NCBI RefSeq assembly: GCF_004217225.1
Contig: NZ_SHKM01000002.1
Span: 873,307-937,306 of the forward strand
Direction of reading: 5' to 3'
Source: Azospira oryzae
GTDB taxonomy: Bacteria; Pseudomonadota; Gammaproteobacteria; Burkholderiales; Rhodocyclaceae
Length of the DNA: 64,000 bases
Shown: positions 1-8,066 of the stretch, piece after piece
Numbering within the stretch: the first letter of the stretch is position 1
Layout: every line of letters starts with the position of its first letter
Notes under the pieces: generated by a model
Database searches by the model: none
Told to the model about the DNA's origin: nothing
Seen by the model: the letters and a program-made list of their open reading frames with translations, nothing else
Program-made: the position numbers and the translations under genes

Positions 1-714
1 GCCCTGGTTTCCAAGGAACCCATCATTTCCCCCGCCTGGTCGCCCGATGGCGGCCGCCTGGCCTACGTCTCCTTCGAGAACAAGAAGCCGGTGGTGTACG
101 TGCATACCCTGGCCACCGGCCGGCGCACCGTGGTGGCCAACTTCAAGGGCTCCAACTCGGCGCCCGCCTGGGCCCCGGACGGCCGCCGCCTGGCGGTGAC
201 CCTGTCCAAGGACGGCGGCTCCCAGATCTATCTGGTCAATGCGGACGGCTCCGGTGCCCAGCGCCTGATGAGTTCCTCCTCCATCGACACCGAACCCCAG
301 TTCTCGCCCGATGGCGAAAGCATCTACTTCACCTCCGACCGGGGCGGCGCGCCCCAGATCTACCGGGTTTCCGTTGGCGGCGGTGCGGCCCAGCGCGTCA
401 CCTTCGACGGCTCCTACAACGTTTCCCCCCGCCTCTCGCCGGACGGCCGCAGCATGGCCTTCATCTCCCGCAACGGAGGCCGCTTCCAGCTGGCCATCAT
501 GGACCTGGCGAGCAAGCAGGTGCAGATCCTCACCGATTCCCACAAGGATGAATCCCCCAGTTTCGCTTCCAATGGCCGCATGATCCTGTTCGCCACGGAA
601 ATGGGCGGGCGGGGCGTCCTTTCCGCTGTTTCGTCCGATGGTCGGGTCAAGCAGCGCCTTTCCGTCTCCGCCGGCGATGTTCGCGAACCGGCGTGGGGCC
701 CTTACCTGAAGTAA
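1..714 (+). CDS. tolB: Tol-Pal system beta-propeller protein TolB (C-terminal part, 5' end outside window)
   Basis: Periplasmic beta-propeller of the Tol-Pal envelope complex; it binds Pal and helps outer-membrane invagination at division. The reading frame is open from base 1, so the N-terminal domain lies upstream; 237 residues plus stop are visible. Repeated propeller blades with SPDGxxLA and APDGRRLA motifs recur roughly every 43 residues, as in TolB WD40-like repeats. It is followed after 39 bp by pal and then cpoB, the standard tol-pal order, which makes the identification secure. Only the truncation at the window edge is unusual. Confidence 0.97.
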   Translation, partial: ALVSKEPIISPAWSPDGGRLAYVSFENKKPVVYVHTLATGRRTVVANFKGSNSAPAWAPDGRRLAVTLSKDGGSQIYLVNADGSGAQRLMSSSSIDTEPQFSPDGESIYFTSDRGGAPQIYRVSVGGGAAQRVTFDGSYNVSPRLSPDGRSMAFISRNGGRFQLAIMDLASKQVQILTDSHKDESPSFASNGRMILFATEMGGRGVLSAVSSDGRVKQRLSVSAGDVREPAWGPYLK

Positions 715-753
715 CGCGACGCAGCACCCATTTACCCCTAGGAGTACCGAAAC

Positions 754-1269
754 ATGCGCAAACTGGCTCTTCCCGCTCTCATCGCTTCCCTCTTCGTGCT
801 GGCCGGCTGCGGCAGCCAGCCCGCCGCCCCGGAACAGTCCGGCGCCGGCGTCGAAAACCGTAGCGCCACTGCCACCGGCGTCGGCGGCGGCGATGTGGGC
901 ATGAAGCCCTACAACGATCCGAAGAACGTCCTCTACAAGCGCAGCGTGTACTTCGACTACGACAAGTTCGACATCAAGCCCGAGTACAAGGAACTGGTCG
1001 CCGCCCACGCCAAGTATCTGGCCGCCAACAAGGGCACCAAGATCCTGATCCAGGGCAACACCGACGAACGCGGCTCCCGCGAGTACAACCTGGCCCTGGG
1101 TCAGAAGCGTTCCGACGCCGTGAAGAAGGCCCTGTCCCTGCTGGGCGTGCGTGAAGAGCAGCTGGAATCCGTGAGCCTGGGCGAAGAAAAGCCGAAGGCT
1201 GAAGGCAACGACGAGGCCGCTTACGCCGAAAACCGTCGCGCCGACATCCTCTACAGCGGCGAGTTCTAA
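754..1269 (+). CDS. pal: Peptidoglycan-associated lipoprotein Pal
   Basis: Outer-membrane lipoprotein that binds peptidoglycan through an OmpA-like C-terminal domain and interacts with TolB. The 171-residue product has a lipoprotein signal with lipobox LAGC (Cys19), then a short Ala/Gly-rich linker. The OmpA-family domain follows from about residue 65, with FDYDKFDI, a TDERG segment and a C-terminal NRRADI motif (NxxRR-type peptidoglycan-binding region). An AGGAG ribosome site sits about 10 bases before the ATG. Its place between tolB and cpoB and its normal length support full function. Confidence 0.98.
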   Translation: MRKLALPALIASLFVLAGCGSQPAAPEQSGAGVENRSATATGVGGGDVGMKPYNDPKNVLYKRSVYFDYDKFDIKPEYKELVAAHAKYLAANKGTKILIQGNTDERGSREYNLALGQKRSDAVKKALSLLGVREEQLESVSLGEEKPKAEGNDEAAYAENRRADILYSGEF

Positions 1270-1271
1270 GC

Positions 1272-2048
1272 ATGATGCGCCGGCTCGTTCCCTCGGCGGC
1301 GCTTCTGGCAGCCCTCTGGGTGGCCGGGCCGGCACACGCCGGCCTCTTCGACGACGAAGAGGCCCGGCGCCAGATCAACGATCTCAAGGCCCAGACCACC
1401 GAGCGTCTGGACACGGCGTCCCGGGCCCAGATCGAACTGTCCAACCAGATCGAGTCCATGCGCTCCGAAATGGCCAAGCTGCGCGGCCAGGTGGAAGTGC
1501 TGACCTACGAACTGGAAGCAGCGCAAAAACGCCAGAAGGATTTCTACATCGACCTGGATACCCGCCTGCGCAAGCTGGAAGGTCCCTCCGCTCCCGGCGC
1601 CGCCAATCCGCCGGCCGGGGAAGAGGGCGCTCCCGCCGCCGCCGCGGCAGCTCCGGCGCCCGCCAAGTCGGACCCGGCCCAGGAAGCGAAGGAATACGAA
1701 GCGGCCCTCAACCAGTTCAAGGCCGGCAAGTACAAGGAAGCCGCCGGCGCCCTGGAGGCCTTCGTCAAGAATCATCCCGCCAGCACCCTGGCGCCGTCGG
1801 CCCAGTACTGGCTGGGCAACAGCCATTTCGCCCAGCGCGACTGCAAGAAGGCCATCGAGGTGCAGAATGCCCTGGTGGCCAAGTGGCCGGAAAGCCCCAA
1901 GGCTTCCGACGCCCTGCTCAACGCCGCCACCTGCCAGCAGGAACTGGGCGACGCCAAGGGGGCGCGCAAGACCCTGGAAACCCTGGTGGCCAAGTACCCC
2001 AGCAGCCAGGCCGCCGAATCGGCTCGCCAGCGGCTGAAGAAGAAGTAG
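1272..2048 (+). CDS. cpoB: Cell division coordinator CpoB (YbgF), TPR protein of the Tol-Pal operon
   Basis: Periplasmic protein that in characterised relatives coordinates outer-membrane constriction with peptidoglycan synthesis. The 258-residue product starts with a signal peptide ending near AHA, then a heptad-like coiled coil (about residues 25-100). An Ala/Pro-rich linker follows, and then tetratricopeptide repeats (about 130-258; YWLGNSHFAQ, ALLNAATCQQELGD). It starts two bases after the pal stop, so it is probably translated with pal. A strong hairpin follows the stop. Length and architecture match the YbgF/CpoB family. Confidence 0.95.
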   Translation: MMRRLVPSAALLAALWVAGPAHAGLFDDEEARRQINDLKAQTTERLDTASRAQIELSNQIESMRSEMAKLRGQVEVLTYELEAAQKRQKDFYIDLDTRLRKLEGPSAPGAANPPAGEEGAPAAAAAAPAPAKSDPAQEAKEYEAALNQFKAGKYKEAAGALEAFVKNHPASTLAPSAQYWLGNSHFAQRDCKKAIEVQNALVAKWPESPKASDALLNAATCQQELGDAKGARKTLETLVAKYPSSQAAESARQRLKKK

Positions 2049-2075
2049 GCGCCGGCAGGATCGGCGCAGATCGTG

Positions 2076-2107
2076 CGGGGAACGGCTGACGTTCCCCGTT
2101 GTCTTTT
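2076..2107 (+). terminator. Rho-independent terminator after the tol-pal operon
   Basis: A 9-bp perfect stem (CGGGGAACG with CGTTCCCCG) and 5-base loop at 2076-2098 are followed by a T-rich tail (TTGTCTTTT). It lies 28 bp after the cpoB stop and before queE, so queE is probably transcribed separately or by read-through. Confidence 0.8.
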
Positions 2108-2163
2108 GCAGCGCCCCTTTTGCCGAACCGGCCCAATCGATAGCCCTTTTTCCGCCGCCGCCC

Positions 2164-2811
2164 ATGACCGCTCCGACGCTGAAGATCAGCGAAATTTTCT
2201 ACTCCCTGCAGGGGGAAACCTCCCGTACCGGCCTGCCTACGGTCTTCGTGCGTCTCACCGGCTGCCCCCTGCGCTGCGTCTGGTGCGACACCGCCTATTC
2301 CTTCTCCGGCGGCACCCTGATGAGCCTGCCGGCGATCCTGGCCGAAGTGGCGCGTCACCCCACCAAGCGGGTCTGCGTCAGCGGCGGCGAACCCCTGGCC
2401 CAGAAGAACTGCCTGCCCCTGCTTACCGCCCTGTGCGATGCGGGCTGCGACGTTTCCCTGGAAACCAGCGGCGCCCTGGATGTTTCCGGCGTCGATCCCC
2501 GGGTGTCGAAAATCGTGGACCTGAAGGCGCCGGGCTCCGGCGAGGTGGAGCGCAACCTGTGGTCCAACCTGCAGTACCTGACGCCCCACGACGAGCTGAA
2601 GCTGGTGCTGGCCGACCGGGCCGACTACGACTGGGCCGTGGCCCAGTTGCGCCAGCATGGCCTGATCGGCCGCTGTCCCATCCTCATGGCGCCGGTACAG
2701 GGCAGCCTGGAGCCGGGCACCCTGGCCGACTGGATTCTCGCCGACGGCCTGCCGGTGCGCCTGCAGGTGCAGTTGCACAAGCTGCTTTGGGGTAACATGC
2801 GAGGGAAATAA
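2164..2811 (+). CDS. queE: 7-carboxy-7-deazaguanine synthase QueE
   Basis: Radical SAM enzyme that converts 6-carboxy-tetrahydropterin into 7-carboxy-7-deazaguanine in the queuosine/7-deazapurine pathway. The 215-residue product has the SAM cluster motif as Cys34-x3-Cys38-x2-Cys41 (CPLRCVWC), followed by DTAYSF, typical of QueE, and a glycine-rich SGGEP SAM-contact segment near residues 75-79. The start is the ATG preceded by a pyrimidine-rich leader without a strong ribosome site. In many proteobacteria queC lies beside queE; here the neighbours are cpoB and a PilZ gene, so the rest of the pathway must be elsewhere. Confidence 0.95.
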   Translation: MTAPTLKISEIFYSLQGETSRTGLPTVFVRLTGCPLRCVWCDTAYSFSGGTLMSLPAILAEVARHPTKRVCVSGGEPLAQKNCLPLLTALCDAGCDVSLETSGALDVSGVDPRVSKIVDLKAPGSGEVERNLWSNLQYLTPHDELKLVLADRADYDWAVAQLRQHGLIGRCPILMAPVQGSLEPGTLADWILADGLPVRLQVQLHKLLWGNMRGK

Positions 2812-2856
2812 GGGCGCCCGGCCAACCCCTGGCGGCGCCCCAGCGAGGAGACTCCC

Positions 2857-3228
2857 ATGAGCCAGGAACGCCGTCATTTCAGCCGCATCCATTTCCTCAG
2901 CAACGCTTACCTGACCACCGCCAGCGGCGGCCGCCACATCGGCGAAATCCGCGACCTCTCCCTTAAAGGGGCGTTGGTGGCCATGGCCTCGGGCTGGCAG
3001 GGCCGCTCCGGCGAAGGCTGCAAGCTGGAGATTCCCCTCAATCACAGCGATGCGGTAGTGATCATGGAAGGCCACCTGGCCCACGTGGGCGACAACAACA
3101 CGGTGGGCATCCGCTGCGAATCCATCGACCTGGACAGCATCAGCCACCTGCGCCGCCTGGTGGAACTGAACCTGGGCGACCCGGAGCTGCTCAACCGGGA
3201 ACTATCGGCCCTGGTCAGCCACGACTGA
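2857..3228 (+). CDS. PilZ-domain protein (probable cyclic di-GMP effector)
   Basis: A 123-residue soluble protein made of one PilZ domain. It carries both ligand-binding signatures of the family: an Arg-rich N-terminal motif (ERRHFSR, residues 4-10) and a downstream D-x-S-x-x-G motif (DLSLKGAL). This predicts cyclic di-GMP binding; the downstream target is unknown. The start has a good GAGGAG ribosome site. It is followed by a strong bidirectional terminator and a convergent uspA gene, so it may be monocistronic or share a transcript with queE. No output domain is present. Confidence 0.85.
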   Translation: MSQERRHFSRIHFLSNAYLTTASGGRHIGEIRDLSLKGALVAMASGWQGRSGEGCKLEIPLNHSDAVVIMEGHLAHVGDNNTVGIRCESIDLDSISHLRRLVELNLGDPELLNRELSALVSHD

Positions 3229-3270
3229 TCCCCGCCCGACTTCTTCCCTGCCAAGATTTCCCTGCCAAGA

Positions 3271-3308
3271 AAAAAGGCCGGACGCCCTTTCGGGTATCCG
3301 GCCTTTTT
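3271..3308. terminator. Bidirectional rho-independent terminator between PilZ gene and uspA
   Basis: A perfect 12-bp stem (AAAAAGGCCGGA at 3271-3282 with TCCGGCCTTTTT at 3297-3308) encloses a 14-base loop. A-run and T-run flanks mean it can stop transcripts from either strand of the convergent genes. Confidence 0.9.
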
Positions 3309-3335
3309 GTTTTGCGGCAGCTCTTGGGTGAGCGC

Positions 3336-3788
3336 TTACTCGCCCCGTACCAGCAGGATGGAGCAGGAGGCGCGGCGCACCACGCGCTCGGCCACGCTGC
3401 CGACGAAATAGCGTTCCAGGCCGCGGCGGCCGTGGGTGCCCAGGATCAGCAGGTCGGCTTTCCAGGCTTCGGCGGTGTCCGCCAGGATGTCGGAAACGTG
3501 CTTCTTCTCCGAATCCACTACTTTCAGCTCGGGCTCGATGCCGGCGGCCCGGGCGGTGGCGGCGGCCTTCTCCAGGAAGGCCCGGGCGGCGGTGCGCAGT
3601 TGGGATTCCACTTCGCCGATGGGGGTGGGGGCCAGGCTCTCCACATTGGAGCGGGCCAGGATGGTTTCGTCGATGGCGTGGGCGATGCAGAGGGCGGCAC
3701 CGTGGGCCTTGGCCAGGGAGGCCGCCTCGGCCAGGACCCGCTGGGTCATGAAGCTGTCGTCGATGGCGACCAGGATGCGCTTGTACAT
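3336..3788 (-). CDS. Universal stress protein UspA family
   Basis: A 150-residue single-domain cytoplasmic protein of the universal stress family. It begins YKRILVAIDDS, the usual first strand and switch region. It ends with the nucleotide-binding signature G-x2-G-x9-G-S (GTHGRRGLERYFVGS), so it is of the ATP-binding type. The start chosen is the ATG at 3788, because the family N-terminus begins exactly there; the longer upstream frame encodes nothing recognisable. It is transcribed alone, convergent with the PilZ gene. The specific stress it answers cannot be read from sequence. Confidence 0.93.
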   Translation of the reverse strand: MYKRILVAIDDSFMTQRVLAEAASLAKAHGAALCIAHAIDETILARSNVESLAPTPIGEVESQLRTAARAFLEKAAATARAAGIEPELKVVDSEKKHVSDILADTAEAWKADLLILGTHGRRGLERYFVGSVAERVVRRASCSILLVRGE

Positions 3789-3871
3789 GGGTGAATCTCC
3801 CCGGGACGTTGGATTGTTGGGCGCCAAGATACACCGGCCCCGGGGGGCGGCGAAACGGGGATTTTCCCTAA

Positions 3872-4450
3872 TCAGGCGGCGCTGCCGCCAGGGCTCTTGA
3901 GGCTCAGGGGCAGGCCGGCGGCCACCAGGGTAACCTGTTCGCAGGCGGCCCCGACCCGCTGGTTGAGGCGCCCCTGCTCGTCGCCGAAGAGGCGGGACAC
4001 CGGATGCATGGGCACGATGCCCCAGCCCACCTCGTTGGAAACCAGGATGATGCGGCCGGGCAGGGCCGGCAGGAGTTCCACCAGGGCCTGGGTCTGGCCC
4101 TGCAGCAGGGGGCAGTGCACCGCCTCGCCGGCTTCGGCCTGGCGCGCCGCCTCGCCGGCAAAGAGCAGGTTGGACAGCCACAGGGTCAGGCAATCCACCA
4201 ACAGGCAGCGCTGGGGCGAGGCCTCCCGGGCCAGCAGGGCGGCCAGTTCCAGGGGCTCCTCGCGCAGGCCCCAGTGGGCCGGGCGGCGCTCCCGGTGGTG
4301 GGCGATGCGGCGGGCCATTTCGCCGTCCCGGGACTGGGCCGTGGCCACGTAGACCACTTCCAGGCCGCTGGCGGCGGCCCGCTGTTCGGCCAGGGCGCTC
4401 TTGCCGGAGCGGGCGCCGCCGATGATCAGTTCGCGCAGGGCTTTTTCCAT
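3872..4450 (-). CDS. cobU: Adenosylcobinamide kinase/adenosylcobinamide-phosphate guanylyltransferase
   Basis: Bifunctional enzyme that phosphorylates adenosylcobinamide and then transfers GMP to give adenosylcobinamide-GDP, the lower-loop acceptor for CobS. The 192-residue protein has a P-loop GGARSGKS (residues 11-18), a His-rich [10 protein letters not shown] segment carrying the probable guanylylated His, and an NEVGWGIVP motif typical of CobU/CobP. It is divergent from cobT-cobS-cobC, with an 84-bp shared promoter gap. The ATG at 4450 is used because family homology begins there; the upstream open frame is a GC-rich artefact. Confidence 0.96.
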   Translation of the reverse strand: MEKALRELIIGGARSGKSALAEQRAAASGLEVVYVATAQSRDGEMARRIAHHRERRPAHWGLREEPLELAALLAREASPQRCLLVDCLTLWLSNLLFAGEAARQAEAGEAVHCPLLQGQTQALVELLPALPGRIILVSNEVGWGIVPMHPVSRLFGDEQGRLNQRVGAACEQVTLVAAGLPLSLKSPGGSAA

Positions 4451-4495
4451 GGGCGAGAGGGTAGCACAGGGGCGGGGCGGCTCCGGGGCGGCGGG

Positions 4496-4501
4496 TATAA
4501 T
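4496..4501 (+). promoter_or_regulatory. Candidate -10 element for cobT-cobS-cobC
   Basis: A perfect TATAAT lies in the cobU/cobT gap (context GCGGGTATAATGG), 33 bp before the cobT ATG. No convincing -35 hexamer is visible at the usual distance, so this is moderate evidence only. The whole gap is 84 bp, too short to hold a classical cobalamin riboswitch. Confidence 0.45.
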
Positions 4502-4534
4502 GGCCGGCTTCACTTCCCCTCGCGTGTCGCTCCC

Positions 4535-5590
4535 ATGTCCCTGCCCGACTTCCAGATTGCCGCTCCCGCCGTCGACATCCTGCCGGCCCTGCGCCACAAG
4601 ATCGATACCAAGACCAAGCCCGTGGGCGCCCTGGGCCAGCTGGAAAACCTGGCCCTGCTGATCGGCCTGATCCAGCAGAGCCTGACGCCGGCGGTGCGGC
4701 AGCCGGAAGTGATCGTCTTCGCCGGCGACCACGGCGCCGCCAAGGCCGGCGTTTCCGCCTATCCCCAGGACGTGACCTGGCAGATGGTGGAGAACTTCCT
4801 CGCCGGCGGCGCCGGCATCAACGTCTTCGCCCGCCTCAACGGCGTCGCCCTGACCGTGGTGGATGCGGGCGTGGCCCACGATTTCGCCCCCCGGGAAGGG
4901 CTGCTGTCGGCCAAGATCGGCCCCGGCACCGCCAACTACCTGGAAGGGGCCGCCATGAGCGCCGCCCAGCGGGATGAGGCCATCGCCGCCGGCGCCGCCG
5001 CGGTGCGGGCCGCCGCCGCCCGGGGCTGCAACGTCATCGGCTTCGGCGAGATGGGTATCGGCAACACCGCCGCCGCCTCCCTCATGACCCACTGCCTGAC
5101 CGGCGCCAGCCTGCCCGAATGCGTTGGCCGCGGCACCGGCCTGGACGACGCCGGCCTCTCCCGCAAGCGCAACCTGCTGGCCCAGGCCATGACCCGCTAC
5201 CGCCAGGCCGGCGGCGGCGACGATGCCCTGGAGGTGCTGGCCCAGTTCGGCGGCTTCGAGATCGCCCAGATGGTGGGGGCCTTCCTGGCCGCCGCCGAAG
5301 CCAAAATGCTGATCCTGGTGGACGGCTTCATCGTCACCTCGGCCCTGCTGGTGGCGGCCCGCCTGCAGCCGGAGGTGCTGGGCTACTGCGTCTTCTGCCA
5401 CAACTCGGCCGAGCCCGGCCATCGCGCCCAGCTCGACCACTTCGGCGCCACCGCCCTGCTGGACCTGGGCCTGCGCCTGGGCGAAGGCACCGGCGCCGCC
5501 CTGGCCCTGCCCCTGGTGCGGGCCGCCGTGGCCTTCCTCAACGAAATGGCCAGCTTCGAGTCGGCCGGCGTCAGCGACAAGGAAGCCTGA
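4535..5590 (+). CDS. cobT: Nicotinate-nucleotide--dimethylbenzimidazole phosphoribosyltransferase
   Basis: Makes alpha-ribazole 5'-phosphate from nicotinate mononucleotide and dimethylbenzimidazole, activating the lower ligand of B12. The 351-residue length matches the family. Characteristic segments are [14 protein letters not shown] near the N-terminus, [30 protein letters not shown], and GRGTGLDD in the middle. The catalytic Glu is expected close to the C-terminal [15 protein letters not shown] motif, which is present. The start is the ATG at 4535, where similarity begins. It is first in a tight cobT-cobS-cobC operon. Confidence 0.97.
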   Translation: MSLPDFQIAAPAVDILPALRHKIDTKTKPVGALGQLENLALLIGLIQQSLTPAVRQPEVIVFAGDHGAAKAGVSAYPQDVTWQMVENFLAGGAGINVFARLNGVALTVVDAGVAHDFAPREGLLSAKIGPGTANYLEGAAMSAAQRDEAIAAGAAAVRAAAARGCNVIGFGEMGIGNTAAASLMTHCLTGASLPECVGRGTGLDDAGLSRKRNLLAQAMTRYRQAGGGDDALEVLAQFGGFEIAQMVGAFLAAAEAKMLILVDGFIVTSALLVAARLQPEVLGYCVFCHNSAEPGHRAQLDHFGATALLDLGLRLGEGTGAALALPLVRAAVAFLNEMASFESAGVSDKEA

Positions 5591-5594
5591 GGCC

Positions 5595-6377
5595 GTGGCC
5601 ATGGGCTGCCTGCGCCGGGAGCTGGAATACTTCTTCGGCGCCCTGCGTTTCTTCACCCGCCTGCCGGTGCCGGCCTGGGTTGGCCATTCCAGCGAGGGCC
5701 TCAACCGGGCAGCCCGCTACTTCCCGGCGGTGGGCCTGCTGGTGGGCGCCATCGCCGCCCTGGCCTTTGTCCTGGCCGCCCTGGTGTGGCCCAAGGCCCT
5801 TGCCGTGCTGGCCGCCATGGCCGCCACCATCTACGTCACCGGCGCCTTCCACGAGGACGGCCTGTCGGACATGGTGGACGGCTTCGGCGGCGGCTGGACC
5901 CGGGAGCAGGTGCTGACCATCATGAAGGACTCCCGGGTCGGCAGCTACGGCGTCGTCGCCATCGTCCTGGTGCTCCTGGGCAAGTTCCTGGCCCTTTCCG
6001 CCCTGCCTGCCGCGGCCCTGCCGGCGGCCCTGGTGGCCGGCCATGCCGTCTCCCGGGGTTGCGCCACGGTGCTGCTGAAAAGCCTGGATTACGTGCGCGA
6101 GGACCAGCTGTCCAAGGCCAAGCCCCTGGCCACCCGCATGGGCGCCGGCGAGCTGGCCCTGGCCCTGTGCTTCGCTCTGGCCGGCGTCGCCCTGCTCGCG
6201 CTCTATCTGCCTCCGGCCAACCTGGCCATGGCCCTGCTGCTGGCCGCCGCCTGCACCCTGTGGCTGGGCCGCCTGATGCGGCGGCGCCTGGGGGGCTATA
6301 CCGGCGACTGCCTAGGCGCCACCCAGCAGGGCAGCGAACTGGCCTTCTACCTGGGGCTGCTGTGGACCTTTTCCTGA
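5595..6377 (+). CDS. cobS: Adenosylcobinamide-GDP ribazoletransferase (cobalamin synthase)
   Basis: Integral membrane enzyme that joins adenosylcobinamide-GDP and alpha-ribazole to complete the corrinoid. The 260-residue protein shows the family N-terminus (FFTRLPVP), the metal-binding motif HEDGLSDMVDGFGGG (about residues 84-98), the KDSRVGSYG motif, and several hydrophobic helices. Start is GTG 5595 or ATG 5601; an AAGGAAG at 5579-5585 fits the GTG better by spacing. It begins four bases after cobT stops and overlaps cobC by 16 bp, pointing to translational coupling. Confidence 0.95.
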   Translation: MAMGCLRRELEYFFGALRFFTRLPVPAWVGHSSEGLNRAARYFPAVGLLVGAIAALAFVLAALVWPKALAVLAAMAATIYVTGAFHEDGLSDMVDGFGGGWTREQVLTIMKDSRVGSYGVVAIVLVLLGKFLALSALPAAALPAALVAGHAVSRGCATVLLKSLDYVREDQLSKAKPLATRMGAGELALALCFALAGVALLALYLPPANLAMALLLAAACTLWLGRLMRRRLGGYTGDCLGATQQGSELAFYLGLLWTFS

Positions 6378-6931
6378 TCCGCCATCCCCGGCCCCTGGTG
6401 GCCGAGGGCATCTGCTACGGCAGCACCGACCTGGCCCTGGCCGAACCCGCGGCCGTCGCGGCGGCCCGCCTACGGCCCCTGCTGCCGACGGATGTCCCCC
6501 TCCATTCCAGCCCCCTGCGGCGCTGCCTCGAACTGGCCCGGGCCATCGGCCCGGAAGCGGCGACGGACGCCCGTCTGCAGGAGCTGCACTTCGGCCACTG
6601 GGAAGGACGGGCCTGGGACGACATCCACCGCCAGGACCCGGGCGTACTGGACCGCTGGGCGGCGGATACGGCGAACGCCGCGCCCCACGGCGGCGAGACG
6701 GCAGCCCAGTTGCAGGCCCGGGCCCTGGCCTGGGTAGCGGAACAGGCCGCGGCCGGGGATGGGGACCGGGCCCTGGTGGTGGTGACCCACAGCGGCGTGC
6801 TCAAGGCCCTCTTCGGCCACTGGCTGGGTCTGGCCCCGGCCGACTGGTTCCGCCTGCATTTCGACTATGCCGGCGTCAGCCGGGTGCAGCTGGATGCCCA
6901 GGGCGCCCGGGTGCGCTTCCTCAACCGCTAA
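6362..6931 (+). CDS. cobC: Histidine phosphatase family protein, probable alpha-ribazole phosphatase
   Basis: Predicted to remove the 5'-phosphate from alpha-ribazole-P or from cobalamin-phosphate. The histidine phosphatase fold is shown by FLIRHPRP at the N-terminus (catalytic His, with Pro replacing the common Gly), the LQELHFGHWEGR motif and VVTHSGVLKAL with the second His. The GTG at 6362 gives MDLFLIRH and puts the RHP motif at the expected position; the frame extends upstream only as out-of-frame cobS sequence. It overlaps cobS by 16 bp and closes the operon. Exact substrate is inferred from the neighbours. Confidence 0.88.
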   Translation: MDLFLIRHPRPLVAEGICYGSTDLALAEPAAVAAARLRPLLPTDVPLHSSPLRRCLELARAIGPEAATDARLQELHFGHWEGRAWDDIHRQDPGVLDRWAADTANAAPHGGETAAQLQARALAWVAEQAAAGDGDRALVVVTHSGVLKALFGHWLGLAPADWFRLHFDYAGVSRVQLDAQGARVRFLNR

Positions 6932-6962
6932 AAGGGCTGCGAAGCCGGTAAAATCCCGAGCC

Positions 6963-8066
6963 ATGGCCGAAACCTATCTTCCCGATGCCGTCCCCCTCGA
7001 CCAGGTGCGCCGCGCCCTGGTGATCAAGCTGCGCCACCACGGCGACGTGCTGCTGTCGGCGCCGGTGTTCGCCGCCCTCAAGGCGGCGGCGCCCCAGGCC
7101 CGCCTCGACGCCCTGGTGTACCGGGACACGGCGGAGATGCTGAGCCAGCATCCGGCCATCGACACCGTGCACTGCATCGACCGGCAATGGAAGAAGCTCG
7201 GCCCCTGGGGCCACCTGCGGGCCGAATGGCAGCTGTTGCAGAGCCTGCGCCATCCCGGTTACGACCTGGTGATCCACCTCACCGACCATCCCCGGGGCGC
7301 CTGGCTGGCCCGGGCCGTCGGCGCCCGCTGGGCCGTGGGGCCCAAGGTGAGGGGCCGGGGCGGTTTCTGGCAGAACAGCTTCACCCATTTCGTCGGCGCT
7401 CCGGGCAATGCCCTGCGCCACACGGTGGAACGCAACCTGGACGCCCTGCGCCGCATCGGCCTCTATCCGGCGCCGGATCAGCGGCGCCTGTCCCTGGTGC
7501 CCGGCATGGAAGCGGAGCGCCGGGTGGGCCAGCTGCTGGCGGACCAGGGCCTGGGCGGCAAGCCCTTCGTGCATCTGCATCCCGCCTCCCGCTGGCGCTT
7601 CAAGTGCTGGACTGCGGAGGCCATGGCTGCCGTCATCAACGGCCTCCAGGCCGAGGGCTGGCCGGTGGTGATCTCCGCCGCGCCGGACCCTGCCGAGCGG
7701 GAGATGGTGGCCGCCATCCAGGCCGGCCTGGCTCGTTCCGCGGTGGACCTCTCCGGCCAGCTGAGTTTGAAGGAACTGGCGGCCCTGGCCGGCCGGGCCC
7801 GCCTCTTCATCGGCGTGGACTCGGCCCCCATGCACATCGCCGCCGCCATGGGCACGCCCGTGGTGGCCCTCTTCGGCCCTTCCGGCGACAAGGAATGGGG
7901 CCCCTGGGGCGTGCCCTCCCGGGTCATCGTCAGCCAGGACCATCCCTGCCGCCCCTGCGGCATCGACGGCTGCGGCGGCGGCAAGGTCAGCGACTGCCTG
8001 GTCTCCCTGCCGCCGGCCACGGTGCTGGCCGCCGCCCGGGAACTGCTGGCGGAGCCTGCCGTTTGA
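6963..8066 (+). CDS. Lipopolysaccharide heptosyltransferase, RfaQ/WaaQ-like (GT9)
   Basis: A 367-residue GT9 enzyme predicted to add a heptose to the LPS inner core from ADP-heptose at the cytoplasmic face. It opens with ALVIKLRHHGDVLLSAPV, the GT9 nucleotide-sugar start motif, and has the C-terminal FIGVDSAPMHIAAAMGTPVVALFGPS block that binds the donor. The pattern (LTDHPRGAWLARAVGARW, HPASRWRFKCW) is closest to the heptosyltransferase III (RfaQ) type. It starts the LPS core cluster and overlaps the next gene by 4 bp. Which heptose it adds is inference. Confidence 0.88.
   Translation: MAETYLPDAVPLDQVRRALVIKLRHHGDVLLSAPVFAALKAAAPQARLDALVYRDTAEMLSQHPAIDTVHCIDRQWKKLGPWGHLRAEWQLLQSLRHPGYDLVIHLTDHPRGAWLARAVGARWAVGPKVRGRGGFWQNSFTHFVGAPGNALRHTVERNLDALRRIGLYPAPDQRRLSLVPGMEAERRVGQLLADQGLGGKPFVHLHPASRWRFKCWTAEAMAAVINGLQAEGWPVVISAAPDPAEREMVAAIQAGLARSAVDLSGQLSLKELAALAGRARLFIGVDSAPMHIAAAMGTPVVALFGPSGDKEWGPWGVPSRVIVSQDHPCRPCGIDGCGGGKVSDCLVSLPPATVLAAARELLAEPAV

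Noticed and set aside
4451-4534. Cobalamin riboswitch before cobT
   Set aside because: The gap is only 84 bp and lacks a B12-box-like conserved block.
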